Assembly: GCF_011745145.1 (NCBI RefSeq)
Contig: NZ_CP050191.1
Location: 5,658,473 to 5,722,472, forward strand
Direction: 5' to 3'
Source of the DNA: Mycobacterium sp. DL440
GTDB taxonomy: Bacteria; Actinomycetota; Actinomycetes; Mycobacteriales; Mycobacteriaceae
DNA length: 64,000 bases
Shown: positions 34,806-44,786 of the stretch, piece by piece
Layout: the number at the start of each line of letters is the position of its first letter
Position numbering within the stretch: the first letter of the stretch is position 1
Made by a program: the position numbers and the translations under genes
The notes under the pieces: model-generated
Seen by the model: the letters and a program-made list of their open reading frames with translations, nothing else
What the model was told of the DNA's origin: nothing
The model's database searches: none

Positions 34806-35306
34806 GTGAGAGGTGATCCCGATATCGGTGGGGCAGTTCGACTTCGCACGCGAATGGTAGCCAATGCGGCTACGGTGACCGTGACGACGGTCGGCATTTG
34901 TATGCTGCTCGCGCCGCCGGCGGCCGCTGACCCTGATCAGAATTTGCAGGATGCCGTGGCTTCGGCGCGTGGTACTGCATGCGGGCCGTTGACATACGAT
35001 CCGGTTGCGGAACACGCAGCCGATATCGTGAACCGCGCAACGGACGAATACATGAGCCACACGGCCCGGAATGTCCCGATCGATGACGCTATGCCGATCC
35101 TGAAAGATCTTGGTAGCGGCGCGGGTAAGGCGGTCCGGCTACAGGGTGCCGGCCACAATTACAATGACGGTGATGCTATCAAGGGCGTGTTATTGGAGGG
35201 GTACAAGGCGATCCCCGATTGCTCTTATACCGACTTCGGCGTAAGCCTCCGGCACAATGTGGATACAGGTGACAGCATCGCCGTGGCCATCCTGACAGGG
35301 CCGTGA
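34806..35306 (+). CDS. Secreted CAP-like mycobacterial protein
   Basis: This 166-residue protein starts with GTG after AGGAGGAC. It has a signal peptide (ANAATVTVTTVGICMLLAPPAAA) and a mature part resembling short CAP/SCP-superfamily proteins of mycobacteria: ASARGTACGPLTYDPVAEHAADIVNRATDEYMSHT, then YKAIPDCSYTDFGVSL with two Cys that could pair. Catalytic residues of CAP proteases are not evident. These proteins may bind sterols or lipids, which would suit a lipid importer, but that is inference. Confidence 0.65.
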   Translation: MRGDPDIGGAVRLRTRMVANAATVTVTTVGICMLLAPPAAADPDQNLQDAVASARGTACGPLTYDPVAEHAADIVNRATDEYMSHTARNVPIDDAMPILKDLGSGAGKAVRLQGAGHNYNDGDAIKGVLLEGYKAIPDCSYTDFGVSLRHNVDTGDSIAVAILTGP

Positions 35307-35385
35307 CATTACGGGACAAATTGACCGCATGGCGTGGCTTCGCGGTTGTGGCCAATTCGACCATCGCAGGTTGCAGGGAGGTTAC

Positions 35386-35778
35386 ATGCTGCGTGTCGCA
35401 GGATTTATGGTCGCCGGGATTACCGGATACGCCTCAGTAGTTGTAAACCCGCCCGTTGCGCGGGCCGATGATCTGGTCACGTATGAAGTGATCTCTGACC
35501 AGATTGGGATGGCGAATATCGAATACCAGGATTCGACCGGGCGCATATTCGCGCAGAACATAGTGCTTCCATGGCGAGCTGACGCTACGGTGCATGCGGC
35601 ACGTGATGCACCGCCGGACGGTAGCCAGGTCCGCGCGGACTGGCGTCCGGTTGCCGGACCGTCGAAGTGGGTGACGGTGCGCATCTCCTATGAGGGCAAA
35701 GTCATTTGTGAAAGCACTCTCGACGTCGGAGATGCCACTTGCTACGGCATCACACCGCATTTTCCCGGGCGTGAGTGA
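35386..35778 (+). CDS. MmpS-like secreted protein
   Basis: This 130-residue protein starts with ATG after GCAGGGAGG. It has a signal or anchor helix (VAGFMVAGITGYASVVV) and a small beta-sandwich domain like MmpS accessory proteins of MmpL exporters (LVTYEVISDQIGMANIEYQDSTGR, QNIVLPWRA, VTVRISYEGKVICESTLDVGDATCYG with two Cys). No mmpL gene is adjacent; association with the mce cassette is an unusual context. Confidence 0.6.
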   Translation: MLRVAGFMVAGITGYASVVVNPPVARADDLVTYEVISDQIGMANIEYQDSTGRIFAQNIVLPWRADATVHAARDAPPDGSQVRADWRPVAGPSKWVTVRISYEGKVICESTLDVGDATCYGITPHFPGRE

Positions 35779-36132
35779 CTTCGCGGCCTCGCGCTTATTT
35801 TCCCACCGTCTGGACGTTGGACAGAGAGCAGGCCGCGGCGCTGGAACGCTGCCGCGATGTATTCGTCTGTATTCGTAGACAGGTTAGGGCATGCTACATG
35901 CGCCCTGCTACCGGCACATCAGCCAATCCTTGCCGACCTCGGGATAAACGCGGGCCTGCTAAACCAAAAACCCTTACTCAGGCGTGAAATGCACCGTAAG
36001 TGTGCTGCTGGCACACCGCGGAGGCTCACGCCACTTCCGGTGTTGCACGTTCGTTACGTCGCGCTGCCAGCGTAAGTGAATGCGGACTAGGGCGACGAAG
36101 CCCTCCCAGGCTTTCCATCACCGACCCCTGAA
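35779..36132. other. Short gene-poor stretch with a possible ORF fragment
   Basis: A 70-codon frame from GTG 35775 overlaps the previous stop and begins SRPRAYFPTVWTLDREQAAALERC, which looks like a real protein start or fragment but matches no family I know. Beyond about 35890 it turns into low-information sequence. Nothing else is supported. Confidence 0.3.
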
Positions 36133-36702
36133 TTATCGGTAGCATGGGCCCCCGGTATCCGGGGGGCTACACGATGCCGGCCCCAGGGTCACCCAACTCA
36201 GATCCATCCAAGGAGCTGACAGCCAGGTCTGGGTGGGCTCGATCACGAAACGGAGCGGACCGCGTTCACAGTAGGTTTTACTGTCCGGTGTCACCGCACA
36301 GGTCGTCCCTTCGTGCTTGATGAAACTGCGCGGAGGCAGCGGCCGTTCCGCCTGTGTGGCAGGGAACCGTGCAGCCACCGACCAGTCATAGTGCATTGCC
36401 CGGTCTCCGTCGATCCAGCCAATATGACTGACTCCTGCCGGGGCTCCGGGAATAGCGCCAGCGCAACCGAAATCGCCTCTGCCCCAAATGCCGCAATTCT
36501 GTCCCGTCGGGGAGAGGAACCACACTCCGCCAGGAACCGCGAAGGTGCCGGCGTCGAGCCGATCGTAGTACCGGATGTCTGGATAAGGGTCAGGCGCTGC
36601 GGCCGGTGGCTCGGCGTGAGCCGTCACCGGGCTGCTCAGTGTCAAAACGGCTATACCTACGGCCGTCATCAAGGTGCGCCAGGGACGACTCGTTTTCCAC
36701 AT
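36133..36702 (-). CDS. Secreted protein of unknown function
   Basis: The ATG at 36702 gives 189 residues: a signal peptide (TLMTAVGIAVLTLSSPVTAHA), then a mature domain with conserved-looking aromatic and Cys positions (FAVPGGVWFLSPTGQNCGIWGRGDFGCAGAIPG, TCAVTPDSKTYCERGPLRFVI, ASCSPPDTGGPCYR). Six to eight Cys suggest disulfides. Proteins of this kind occur in many mycobacteria with no known role. It is oriented against the mce cassette and lies near its 3' border. Confidence 0.65.
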   Translation of the reverse strand: MWKTSRPWRTLMTAVGIAVLTLSSPVTAHAEPPAAAPDPYPDIRYYDRLDAGTFAVPGGVWFLSPTGQNCGIWGRGDFGCAGAIPGAPAGVSHIGWIDGDRAMHYDWSVAARFPATQAERPLPPRSFIKHEGTTCAVTPDSKTYCERGPLRFVIEPTQTWLSAPWMDLSWVTLGPASCSPPDTGGPCYR

Positions 36703-37228
36703 GCTCCTATTATGAACGAGATCGCCCGCGCAGGAAGGGATCTCTGAAAGGTAATTGGTCAGGCTCTCGTAGCGCACTGGGGACGGCGAGTATCGCGGCA
36801 ACGGCGCGGTTAGCGATCGGAGCGCGCATTACAGCACCGATTCGTCGTAGTGGTCGGTGCTCTACAGCGCGTCGACGCGATACGGTGTGCCCCCGGCGTT
36901 CTCGATTCACTGGGTAAGGCATCGCCGGCAACCGGATCCCCAAGGGCGCCGTCGCCACGATCAGGGCTGATCATCGCCTAAAGCCGCGAAAGGCCGAGAT
37001 ATTCAAGGTCAGCAATTTGAGAAGGAGTTGGTCGATGACGTTGGCCTATACAGAATCCACCTGCGCGGGCAGTGGTGTTCTGCTTCGATGAGATGACCCA
37101 GTGTCTGAACCGTCGTGGTCTGGATGGAGACCTCGGGTAGGACCATAAGCGGAGGTCAGGGATGTGTACTGACTTCCCTCATCGCAATGATGCACAAAAT
37201 CCGTTGTAGTGAAACGGAAGTCGGTCCT
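36703..37228. other. Junction region between the mce cassette and the mceF remnant
   Basis: No gene of normal length is supported. An 18-codon frame with a ribosome site (AAGGAG, ATG at 37035) stops at once. Recognisable MceF sequence begins only at about 37229, although its frame stays open back to 37115. This is the probable 3' recombination joint. Confidence 0.45.
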
Positions 37229-38047
37229 GCGACGGGTGAACAGCGCCTGCTCGAGAACCATCTGGCCACGGTCACCGGGCAACTGAAGGACAAGGATCAG
37301 GCGGTGCGGGGCGTTTTGCAGAACGCCGCGCCGGCAGTCGGCGAGGTCCGTGCCCTGTTCGACAGGTTGCAGCCGACACTGCCGGTGATCCTGACCAACC
37401 TGGTGGCCGTCGGCGAGGTGGCCGTCACCTATCAGCCCGACCTGGAACAGCTGCTGGTGCTGCTGCCTACCGGTACGGAAGCCATCCAAGGTGCCATCAT
37501 GGCTAACCGAAATACCAAGCAGGACTACAAGGGCGGCTATCTGAGCTTCAACGTCAACGTCAACCTGCCGCCACCGTGCACCACCGGCTTTCTGCCGACA
37601 CAGCAGCAGCGGGCCGCAAGTTTCGAGGACTACCCCGACGCCCCGCCGGGTGACCTGTACTGCCGGGTGCCGCAGGACTCGACGCTGAACGTGCGCGGTG
37701 CGCGTAACACGCCATGTGAGACGCGTCCGGGAAAGCGGGCGCCGACGGTGGCGATGTGCGAGAGCGACGAGAACTATGTCCCGCTGAACGACGGGTTCAA
37801 CTGGAAGGGCGACCCCAACGCAACATTGTCTGGTCAGACGGTTCCTCAACCACCACCGGGAACGCCGGGCTCGACCGCGCTGCCGGCACCGGCCGCGGCA
37901 CCGCCACCCCCTATCGCGGTGGCGAATTATGACCCGGCAACAGGGACGTACATCGGGCCTGACGGCAAGGTCTACACCCAAGCCAATCTGGCCCACGATG
38001 CAAAGGATCAAACATGGCAGACGATGCTGATGCCGCCGACGCAGTGA
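37229..38047 (+). pseudogene. mceF remnant: C-terminal part of a second, higher-GC mce operon
   Basis: The frame encodes only the C-terminal 270 residues of an MceF: KDQAVRGVLQNAAPAVGEV, the LEQLLVLLPTG helix, then the extension CTTGFLP, LYCRVPQD, VRGARNTPCETRPGKRAPTV and YVPLNDGFNWKGDPN, ending in a Pro-rich tail. The signal/anchor and MCE domain that should precede it are missing, so no functional Mce protein can be made unless an unusual short product starts at GTG 37115. Base composition is chromosomal (41 of 60 G+C in 37381-37440), unlike the adjacent cassette. It runs directly into its own Mas genes, so this is the original 3' end of the ancestral operon. Confidence 0.85.
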
Positions 38048-38595
38048 GTGCGTCAAATGGTGCCGTTGAGGATGAAGTGGCGGCCGACGCCGCTACCGAC
38101 GCCAAACGCTCGATTTCGCCCCCACGACTGGCGCTCGTGGTCGGGCTCGTCGGTGTCGTGGCGCTGGGTGGCCTGTCAGGCTGGCTCGGTTTCCGCGCCT
38201 ACCAGTCTCACCAGGACGAGAAGGAGCGCGAGCTGTATCTGCAGGTCGCCAGACAAGGCGCTCTGAACCTGACCACCATCGATTTTCAGCATGCCGACTC
38301 CGACATTCAACGCATCCTCGACTCCGCAACCGGCCAGTTCCACGACGAGTTCTCTCAGCGTGCCGAGCCGTTCCTCGAGGTCGTGAAAAAGGCGCAATCG
38401 AAGTCTGTGGGTACGGTGACCGAAGCGGGTCTGGAATCCGTCGCAGGTGATGAGGCCCAGGCGATCGTTGCGGTGACAGTCAACACGTCCAACGTCGGGG
38501 CACCCGAGCAACAACCCCGATCGTGGCGAATGCGCCTCACGGTGCTGAAGATCGGTGAGGACGTGAAGGTTTCGAATGTGGGGTTTGTACCGTGA
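38014..38595 (+). CDS. Mce-associated membrane protein (Mas), ancestral operon
   Basis: This 193-residue protein has an acidic Ala-rich N-terminus, a transmembrane helix (LALVVGLVGVVALGGLSGWLGF) and an NTF2-like outer domain (ELYLQVARQGALNLTTIDFQHADSDIQRILDSATGQFHDEFSQR). The ATG follows AAAGGA and lies inside the end of the mceF remnant (34-bp overlap), the normal coupling of Mas genes to mceF. It is intact although its mce genes have been lost, so it may now serve the inserted cassette. Confidence 0.85.
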   Translation: MADDADAADAVSASNGAVEDEVAADAATDAKRSISPPRLALVVGLVGVVALGGLSGWLGFRAYQSHQDEKERELYLQVARQGALNLTTIDFQHADSDIQRILDSATGQFHDEFSQRAEPFLEVVKKAQSKSVGTVTEAGLESVAGDEAQAIVAVTVNTSNVGAPEQQPRSWRMRLTVLKIGEDVKVSNVGFVP

Positions 38596-39323
38596 TCAAG
38601 CTGAGACGGCATTTCGATGCGGGCGCAACCGGTGAGTCGGCAGCCGACGAGGTCAAGCCGGCCGACGCGGTGGCCACTGAAGCCGATGCCACTGAAGTCG
38701 ATGCGACCGAAGCGATCACCGATCGCGCTGCTGACATAGGTGCAGAGCAGCGCGACGCGCAGTCCGAGGCAGAAGACGACGGTGACGGCGCGAACGCTGA
38801 CGATGACGCGGTGGGAGCGGAGTCAGTCGTCGCGGCAAAACGAATCAACTGGACGCGTGTGCTGGTCTACGGTGTGCTGCCTGGTGTGCTGCTGCTCGGG
38901 CTCACCGCGGGAATGCTGAAGTGGCGAGATTCGACGGTGCGCGCCGCAACGGCCGCAAGTGTTGAATCTGTGCAGGCGGCAAAGGATTCCACTGTGGCAC
39001 TGCTGTCGTACAAGCCGGACAGCGTGGAACACGACCTCGCCAGTGCACGAGACCTGCTGACCGGTGACTTCCGCGACTCATACACTCAGTTGACCGAAGA
39101 CGTGGTGATCCCTGGCTCCAAGCAGAAGCAGATCACCGCTGTCGCAACGATTCCTGCGGCGGCTTCGGTATCGGCGAGCCCGAATCATGCGGTCGTGCTC
39201 GTTTTCGTCAATCAGACCACCACCGTCGGGCAGGACAGGCCGACCGACTCGGCCTCGAGTGTGCGGGTTACTCTCGACAAGGTCGGCGATCGCTGGCTGG
39301 TCTCAGGCTTTGATCCGGTCTGA
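38592..39323 (+). CDS. Mce-associated membrane protein (Mas), second copy
   Basis: This 243-residue protein starts at a GTG overlapping the preceding stop. A 90-residue acidic N-terminus (Ala/Asp/Glu repeats such as VATEADATEVDATEA) precedes a transmembrane helix (VLVYGVLPGVLLLGLTAGML) and an NTF2-like domain (AAKDSTVALLSYKPDSVEHDLASARDLLTGDFRDSY). It is homologous to the two other Mas proteins in this window. Its 3' end overlaps the convergent cysteine-hydrolase-like gene by 21 bp. Confidence 0.85.
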   Translation: MIKLRRHFDAGATGESAADEVKPADAVATEADATEVDATEAITDRAADIGAEQRDAQSEAEDDGDGANADDDAVGAESVVAAKRINWTRVLVYGVLPGVLLLGLTAGMLKWRDSTVRAATAASVESVQAAKDSTVALLSYKPDSVEHDLASARDLLTGDFRDSYTQLTEDVVIPGSKQKQITAVATIPAAASVSASPNHAVVLVFVNQTTTVGQDRPTDSASSVRVTLDKVGDRWLVSGFDPV

Positions 39324-39923
39324 TCCGGACCATTCGTGGATCAGTTCGTCGACGCTGGTCAGCTGGCCGAGGACGGCGATGGTGTTGTCCAGCACCTGCT
39401 CTGCGTAACTTGACGGCGTGCCTCCGACCGCGTCGCGTGGGACGGCGAGGTCGAATCCGGCCTGAGTGGCGTGTCCAGCGGTGTGGGTGATCGCCAGGTT
39501 CAGCGACACCCCAGTGAGGACGATGGTCGTCACGCCCAGCCCCTTGAGCACCGGCAACAACTCGGAGTCCAAGGTTGGGAACAGCCCATGGTGGCGTGGC
39601 AATACCAGGTCTGTGGAGGCCAGCAGTTCGGGAACCACAGCCGCAGCGGGGGTTCCCGGTGCCCAGTCTGCAGTGGCAGGTCCCAGCACCCGCCACAACC
39701 GTGCGGTGCCGGTTGGTCGACCGCCCAGGCTGCCCTCGTAGGTTGCGTGCACCACTTTCGCGCCGAATTCACGTGCACTGCCGAGCAATCGACGTATGTT
39801 TCCCACCAGGTCCGCGGCGTCAGTGGCCAGTGCAGGTAACACCGAATCTGGACCGAGCACACCGTTCTGGCACTCCACACATACAACGGCTGTGCTGTCA
39901 GGGTTCCAAGCTTTTGAAGCCAA
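39303..39923 (-). CDS. Isochorismatase-like (cysteine-hydrolase fold) protein without the catalytic Cys
   Basis: This 206-residue protein has the isochorismatase/nicotinamidase fold: N-terminal strand VVCVECQNGVLG, where the usual catalytic Asp is Glu17, and the late strand GVSLNLAITHTAGHA. In that strand the usual Cys position is Ala144. True cysteine hydrolases need Asp-Lys-Cys, so amidase chemistry is unlikely; an isochorismatase-type or non-catalytic role is possible. A group of actinobacterial relatives shares this GVSxNxAI form. It lies at the start of the catabolic region without operon partners. Confidence 0.82.
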   Translation of the reverse strand: MASKAWNPDSTAVVCVECQNGVLGPDSVLPALATDAADLVGNIRRLLGSAREFGAKVVHATYEGSLGGRPTGTARLWRVLGPATADWAPGTPAAAVVPELLASTDLVLPRHHGLFPTLDSELLPVLKGLGVTTIVLTGVSLNLAITHTAGHATQAGFDLAVPRDAVGGTPSSYAEQVLDNTIAVLGQLTSVDELIHEWSGSDRIKA

Positions 39924-40051
39924 TTCTTATCCTTAGACGGTAAAAATATTTCACACCAAGATAATTCAAACCTCCGGTGACGCCCGGAGCTGACCCGGAT
40001 CGCGCACAGACGCTGCAATCAGCGGCTCGTCGTCAAGTGCTCGGCGTAGGG

Positions 40052-42021
<1,970 letters not shown>

Positions 42022-42035
42022 TGCCGGGGTCTCCG

Positions 42036-42866
42036 CTAGCCTCGCCGAACGTCCATTCCCGCATCAACCTTGAGCAGGCTGCCGGTGAACGACCGGCCCG
42101 CGTCACTGAGCAGGAACAGGATGGCGTTGGAGACATCGCGGGGTTCGATCAACGGCAGGTCCGGCAGCGCGGTCTGTACGGCGTTGACCATGCTCGGGTT
42201 CGCTTCGATCACCTTGAACAGCGCCGGGTTCTCGGTGATCATCGGCGTGGCGCAGTTGGTCGGCGCCACCGCGTTGACGCGGATGCGGTCGGGGGCGAGC
42301 ATGGCCGCGTAGGCCCGAACCAGGCCGACGATGGCGACCTTGGACATCAGATAGGCGTCGCTGCCGCCGCGGCCGTCGGTGAGATCCAGTAGCGCAATCA
42401 TGGAGCTGGTCGCGATCAGGTGGCCGCCCTCACCGCGTTCCTTGATGTGGGGGATGGCGACCTGAAAGGCGTTCCACACACCGACGAGCATGATGTCGAG
42501 GCCCAACCGGAGGGCTTCGGAGGCATCGCGCTCATCGGCATTGGTGAGGACGGCGCCTGCATTGGCGAGCACGGTGTCGATGTGACCGAACTGCTCCACG
42601 CCGGCGTCGAATGCAGCCTGCAGTGCGGCTTTGTCGCGGACATCGGCCTTGCGAGTCAGCATCTGGCGGCCGGTCTTTTCGACCAGGCGTGCGGTCTCCT
42701 CCAACTCCTCGGCGGTCCCGAGCGGATAGGGGACGATGTCGAGGTTCTCGCAGATATCCACACCGACGATGTCGGCACCTTGCTCGGCACACATCACTGC
42801 GTGCGAACGCCCCTGTCCGCGAGCGGCGCCGGTGATGAAGACGACCCGTCCGTCCAGTGAACCCAT
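42036..42866 (-). CDS. Mycofactocin-type SDR family oxidoreductase
   Basis: This 276-residue protein starts with the ATG at 42866 after GGAGGAA; the upstream frame is unlikely. The Rossmann motif is the mycofactocin-coupled form GAARGQGRSHA (13-23), followed by the characteristic insertion VPYPLGTAEELEETARLV. Catalytic Ser154 and Tyr172-x3-Lys176 (YLMSK) are intact. These SDRs keep a tightly bound NAD and pass electrons to the peptide cofactor mycofactocin; no mft genes are in this window. First gene of the SDR-SDR-P450 operon and divergent from a crotonase, sharing a promoter that holds the 16-bp motif. Confidence 0.9.
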   Translation of the reverse strand: MGSLDGRVVFITGAARGQGRSHAVMCAEQGADIVGVDICENLDIVPYPLGTAEELEETARLVEKTGRQMLTRKADVRDKAALQAAFDAGVEQFGHIDTVLANAGAVLTNADERDASEALRLGLDIMLVGVWNAFQVAIPHIKERGEGGHLIATSSMIALLDLTDGRGGSDAYLMSKVAIVGLVRAYAAMLAPDRIRVNAVAPTNCATPMITENPALFKVIEANPSMVNAVQTALPDLPLIEPRDVSNAILFLLSDAGRSFTGSLLKVDAGMDVRRG

Positions 42867-42980
42867 TCTCATTTCCTCCGGTGTTAGATCGAGGGCCGCG
42901 CTCGGGTGGGCGGCGTCCTGACGTGACACATGTGAAGTGCGCCACGTCGTGAATGCTACGCGGAGAGTTTGGAATCATAC

Positions 42981-42996
42981 AACTATTTGTCTAATT
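42981..42996 (+). promoter_or_regulatory. Shared 16-bp motif, copy between SDR operon and crotonase
   Basis: AACTATTTGTCTAATT, in the 170-bp divergent intergenic region. It matches the copy at 52748-52763 at 12 of 16 positions. Confidence 0.55.
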
Positions 42997-43036
42997 TGAT
43001 GGATACTGGTCATCGATGCTCTAGAAGGGATCTCAC

Positions 43037-43864
43037 ATGTCCGACACTGCCAACGGCGGTCCGCGTCCACCCGACGGTGATTGGCTGGGGACGCCATTCC
43101 TCACCTTCAAGCGTGACGGCGCCTTCGCGATCTGCACGCTGGACCGGCCGCAGGCGCGTAATGCGATGACACCCGCGATGTACTTCGGGATCAGATACGC
43201 GATCAGTCGGGTCAACGCCGATCCTGATCTTGCGGGCCTGCTGATCACCGGCACCGGAGACGTCTTCGCGCCGGGCGGTGATCTTGGGCAGGCTGCCGAG
43301 GACAATTGGATGGACTTCGCGTCCACCATGGGAATGGACGTGACACCATTCGACATTCTGCGCCAGTCACCCAAACCGGTGGTCTCGGCGGTCAATGGGC
43401 TCTGCCAGGGCGGGGGTCTGCAGATCGCGATGTGCAGTGACCTGGCCGTGGTCAGTGATCGGGCCACCTTCCGGGTGCCCGAATTGTTCCGCGGGATCGC
43501 CGATACGTATTACAGCCAGGTGCTGGCCCGTCTGATCGGCCCGGTCCGGACCAAGGATCTGATGTTCACTGGCCGCACGCTGACCGCCGAGGAGGCGGTC
43601 GAGTGGGGCATGGTGGCCAGGGTGGTGCCCCACGATGAACTGCTCGATACCGCGAAAGAGCTTCTCGGGCAATGCTGCCGGACCGCACCCGGCGCGCGGG
43701 GTGTGATCAAGTCCAGCCTGGACAGCTACCTGGGCCTCTTCGACCGGATCGGCATGCAGACAAGTCTGTTCGGCCCTGAGGCACGGGAAGGTTTCCGCGC
43801 ATTCAAGCAGAAGAACTCGCCGACCTGGGTGCACCCGCAGCTTCAGGTGGACGGACGGTTGTAA
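43037..43864 (+). CDS. Enoyl-CoA hydratase/isomerase (crotonase) family protein
   Basis: This 275-residue crotonase has the oxyanion-hole segments (VFAPGGDLGQ; VNGLCQGGGLQIA). At the two catalytic glutamate positions of classical hydratases, the first is Gln129 (GGGLQIA) and the second is kept as Glu149 (FRVPELFRG). It may therefore be an isomerase, hydrolase or lyase rather than a simple hydratase. An N-terminal extension of about 20 residues precedes the fold. It is divergent from the mycofactocin SDR operon and terminates at a strong hairpin. Confidence 0.9.
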   Translation: MSDTANGGPRPPDGDWLGTPFLTFKRDGAFAICTLDRPQARNAMTPAMYFGIRYAISRVNADPDLAGLLITGTGDVFAPGGDLGQAAEDNWMDFASTMGMDVTPFDILRQSPKPVVSAVNGLCQGGGLQIAMCSDLAVVSDRATFRVPELFRGIADTYYSQVLARLIGPVRTKDLMFTGRTLTAEEAVEWGMVARVVPHDELLDTAKELLGQCCRTAPGARGVIKSSLDSYLGLFDRIGMQTSLFGPEAREGFRAFKQKNSPTWVHPQLQVDGRL

Positions 43865-43870
43865 TGCACG

Positions 43871-43904
43871 GTGCACGGTCTGGCTGGTGGGCCAGACCGT
43901 GCAC
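43871..43904. terminator. Bidirectional hairpin terminator
   Basis: A perfect 14-bp stem (GTGCACGGTCTGGC with GCCAGACCGTGCAC) around a six-base loop, between the convergent crotonase and SDR genes. No U-tract, as is usual for mycobacterial terminators. Confidence 0.75.
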
Positions 43905-43918
43905 CACTGCGCTCTGCG

Positions 43919-44698
43919 CTACTTCGGGGTGAAGCGCTGCGCTCCGTCGAGCCGCATCACTTCGCCGTTGACGTAGCCGTTGCTCAGCAGGAATGCCGCA
44001 GCGTCGGCGTACTCGTCCGGTGTGCCCAGCCGCTTCGGGAATGGAATGTTGGCGGCGAACTTGGCGATGGCCTCCTCGCCGACCGACTCCATGATCGGTG
44101 TCTTCATGGTTCCCGGTGCGATGGTGTTGACCCGAATGCCAACCGAACTCAGATCGCGGGCGGCCGCGATGGTCAACCCGATGACACCCGCTTTTGCTGC
44201 AGCATAAGCGGTCTGGCCGATCTGACCCTCATACCCTGCTACCGAGGCGGTCATCACGATGGCGCCCCGTTCGCCGTCGTCCCGCGGTTCTGCGGTGGCA
44301 GCTGATGCCGCCACCAGGCGGGTCAGGTTGTAGGTGCCCGTCAGGTAGAGGTCCAGGGTTTTGGTGAAGCCACCCAGATCGGCCGGGCTGCCGTCGCGCT
44401 GCACGATGCGTTGAGCGACACCGAATCCGCCGTGCGCGACCACCGCGTAGCGGAGCTGCCCCAGCTGGTTGGCCTGTTCGATGGCGCCGAGGATGCTGTC
44501 GTCGCTCGTCACGTCGGTGCTGACGAACAGTGCTCGGCTGCCCAACTCATCGGCCAGTGCCTTGCCCTTGTCGGCGGCGAGATCAGCTATCACCACCCCG
44601 AGGCCGTCGGCATGGAGCCGGCGTACCGTGGCTTCTCCCAGCCCACCTGCGCCACCGCTGACAATCGCGGATGCACCTTCGAACTTCTTTACCGTCAT
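43919..44698 (-). CDS. SDR, 3-hydroxyacyl-CoA dehydrogenase-like (HSD17B10 type)
   Basis: This 259-residue SDR has GGAGGLG (15-21), Ser152, Tyr165 and Lys169 (YAAAK), all intact. The C-terminal part (IRVNTIAPGTMKTPIMESVGEEAIAKFAANIPFPKRLGTPDEYADAAAFL) is characteristic of the type-10 17beta-HSD/3-hydroxy-2-methylacyl-CoA dehydrogenase branch. It probably oxidises a 3-hydroxyacyl-CoA in the pathway. It is separated from the upstream FadE pair by a 20-bp hairpin, so it is likely its own transcription unit. Confidence 0.88.
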   Translation of the reverse strand: MTVKKFEGASAIVSGGAGGLGEATVRRLHADGLGVVIADLAADKGKALADELGSRALFVSTDVTSDDSILGAIEQANQLGQLRYAVVAHGGFGVAQRIVQRDGSPADLGGFTKTLDLYLTGTYNLTRLVAASAATAEPRDDGERGAIVMTASVAGYEGQIGQTAYAAAKAGVIGLTIAAARDLSSVGIRVNTIAPGTMKTPIMESVGEEAIAKFAANIPFPKRLGTPDEYADAAAFLLSNGYVNGEVMRLDGAQRFTPK

Positions 44699-44730
44699 GA
44701 GTTCTCCTTTTCTACTGTTGATTTAGCGAT

Positions 44731-44773
44731 TTGTGGAGTTTGAGCCGCGGCGACCGCGGCTCAAACTCCACAA
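44731..44773. terminator. Very strong 20-bp perfect hairpin
   Basis: TTGTGGAGTTTGAGCCGCGG pairs perfectly with its complement around the loop CGA. It lies 14 bp after the stop of the FadE gene (44787) and 33 bp before the SDR start (44698, both minus strand). A terminator is likely; an attenuator for the SDR is possible. Confidence 0.75.
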
Positions 44774-44786
44774 GTCACGGTTGGCG

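Noticed and set aside
44701..44730. Possible sixth shared-motif copy before the 43919 SDR
   Set aside because: The best alignment (GTTGATTTAGCGATTT) fails at invariant positions 1, 2 and 4 of the consensus.
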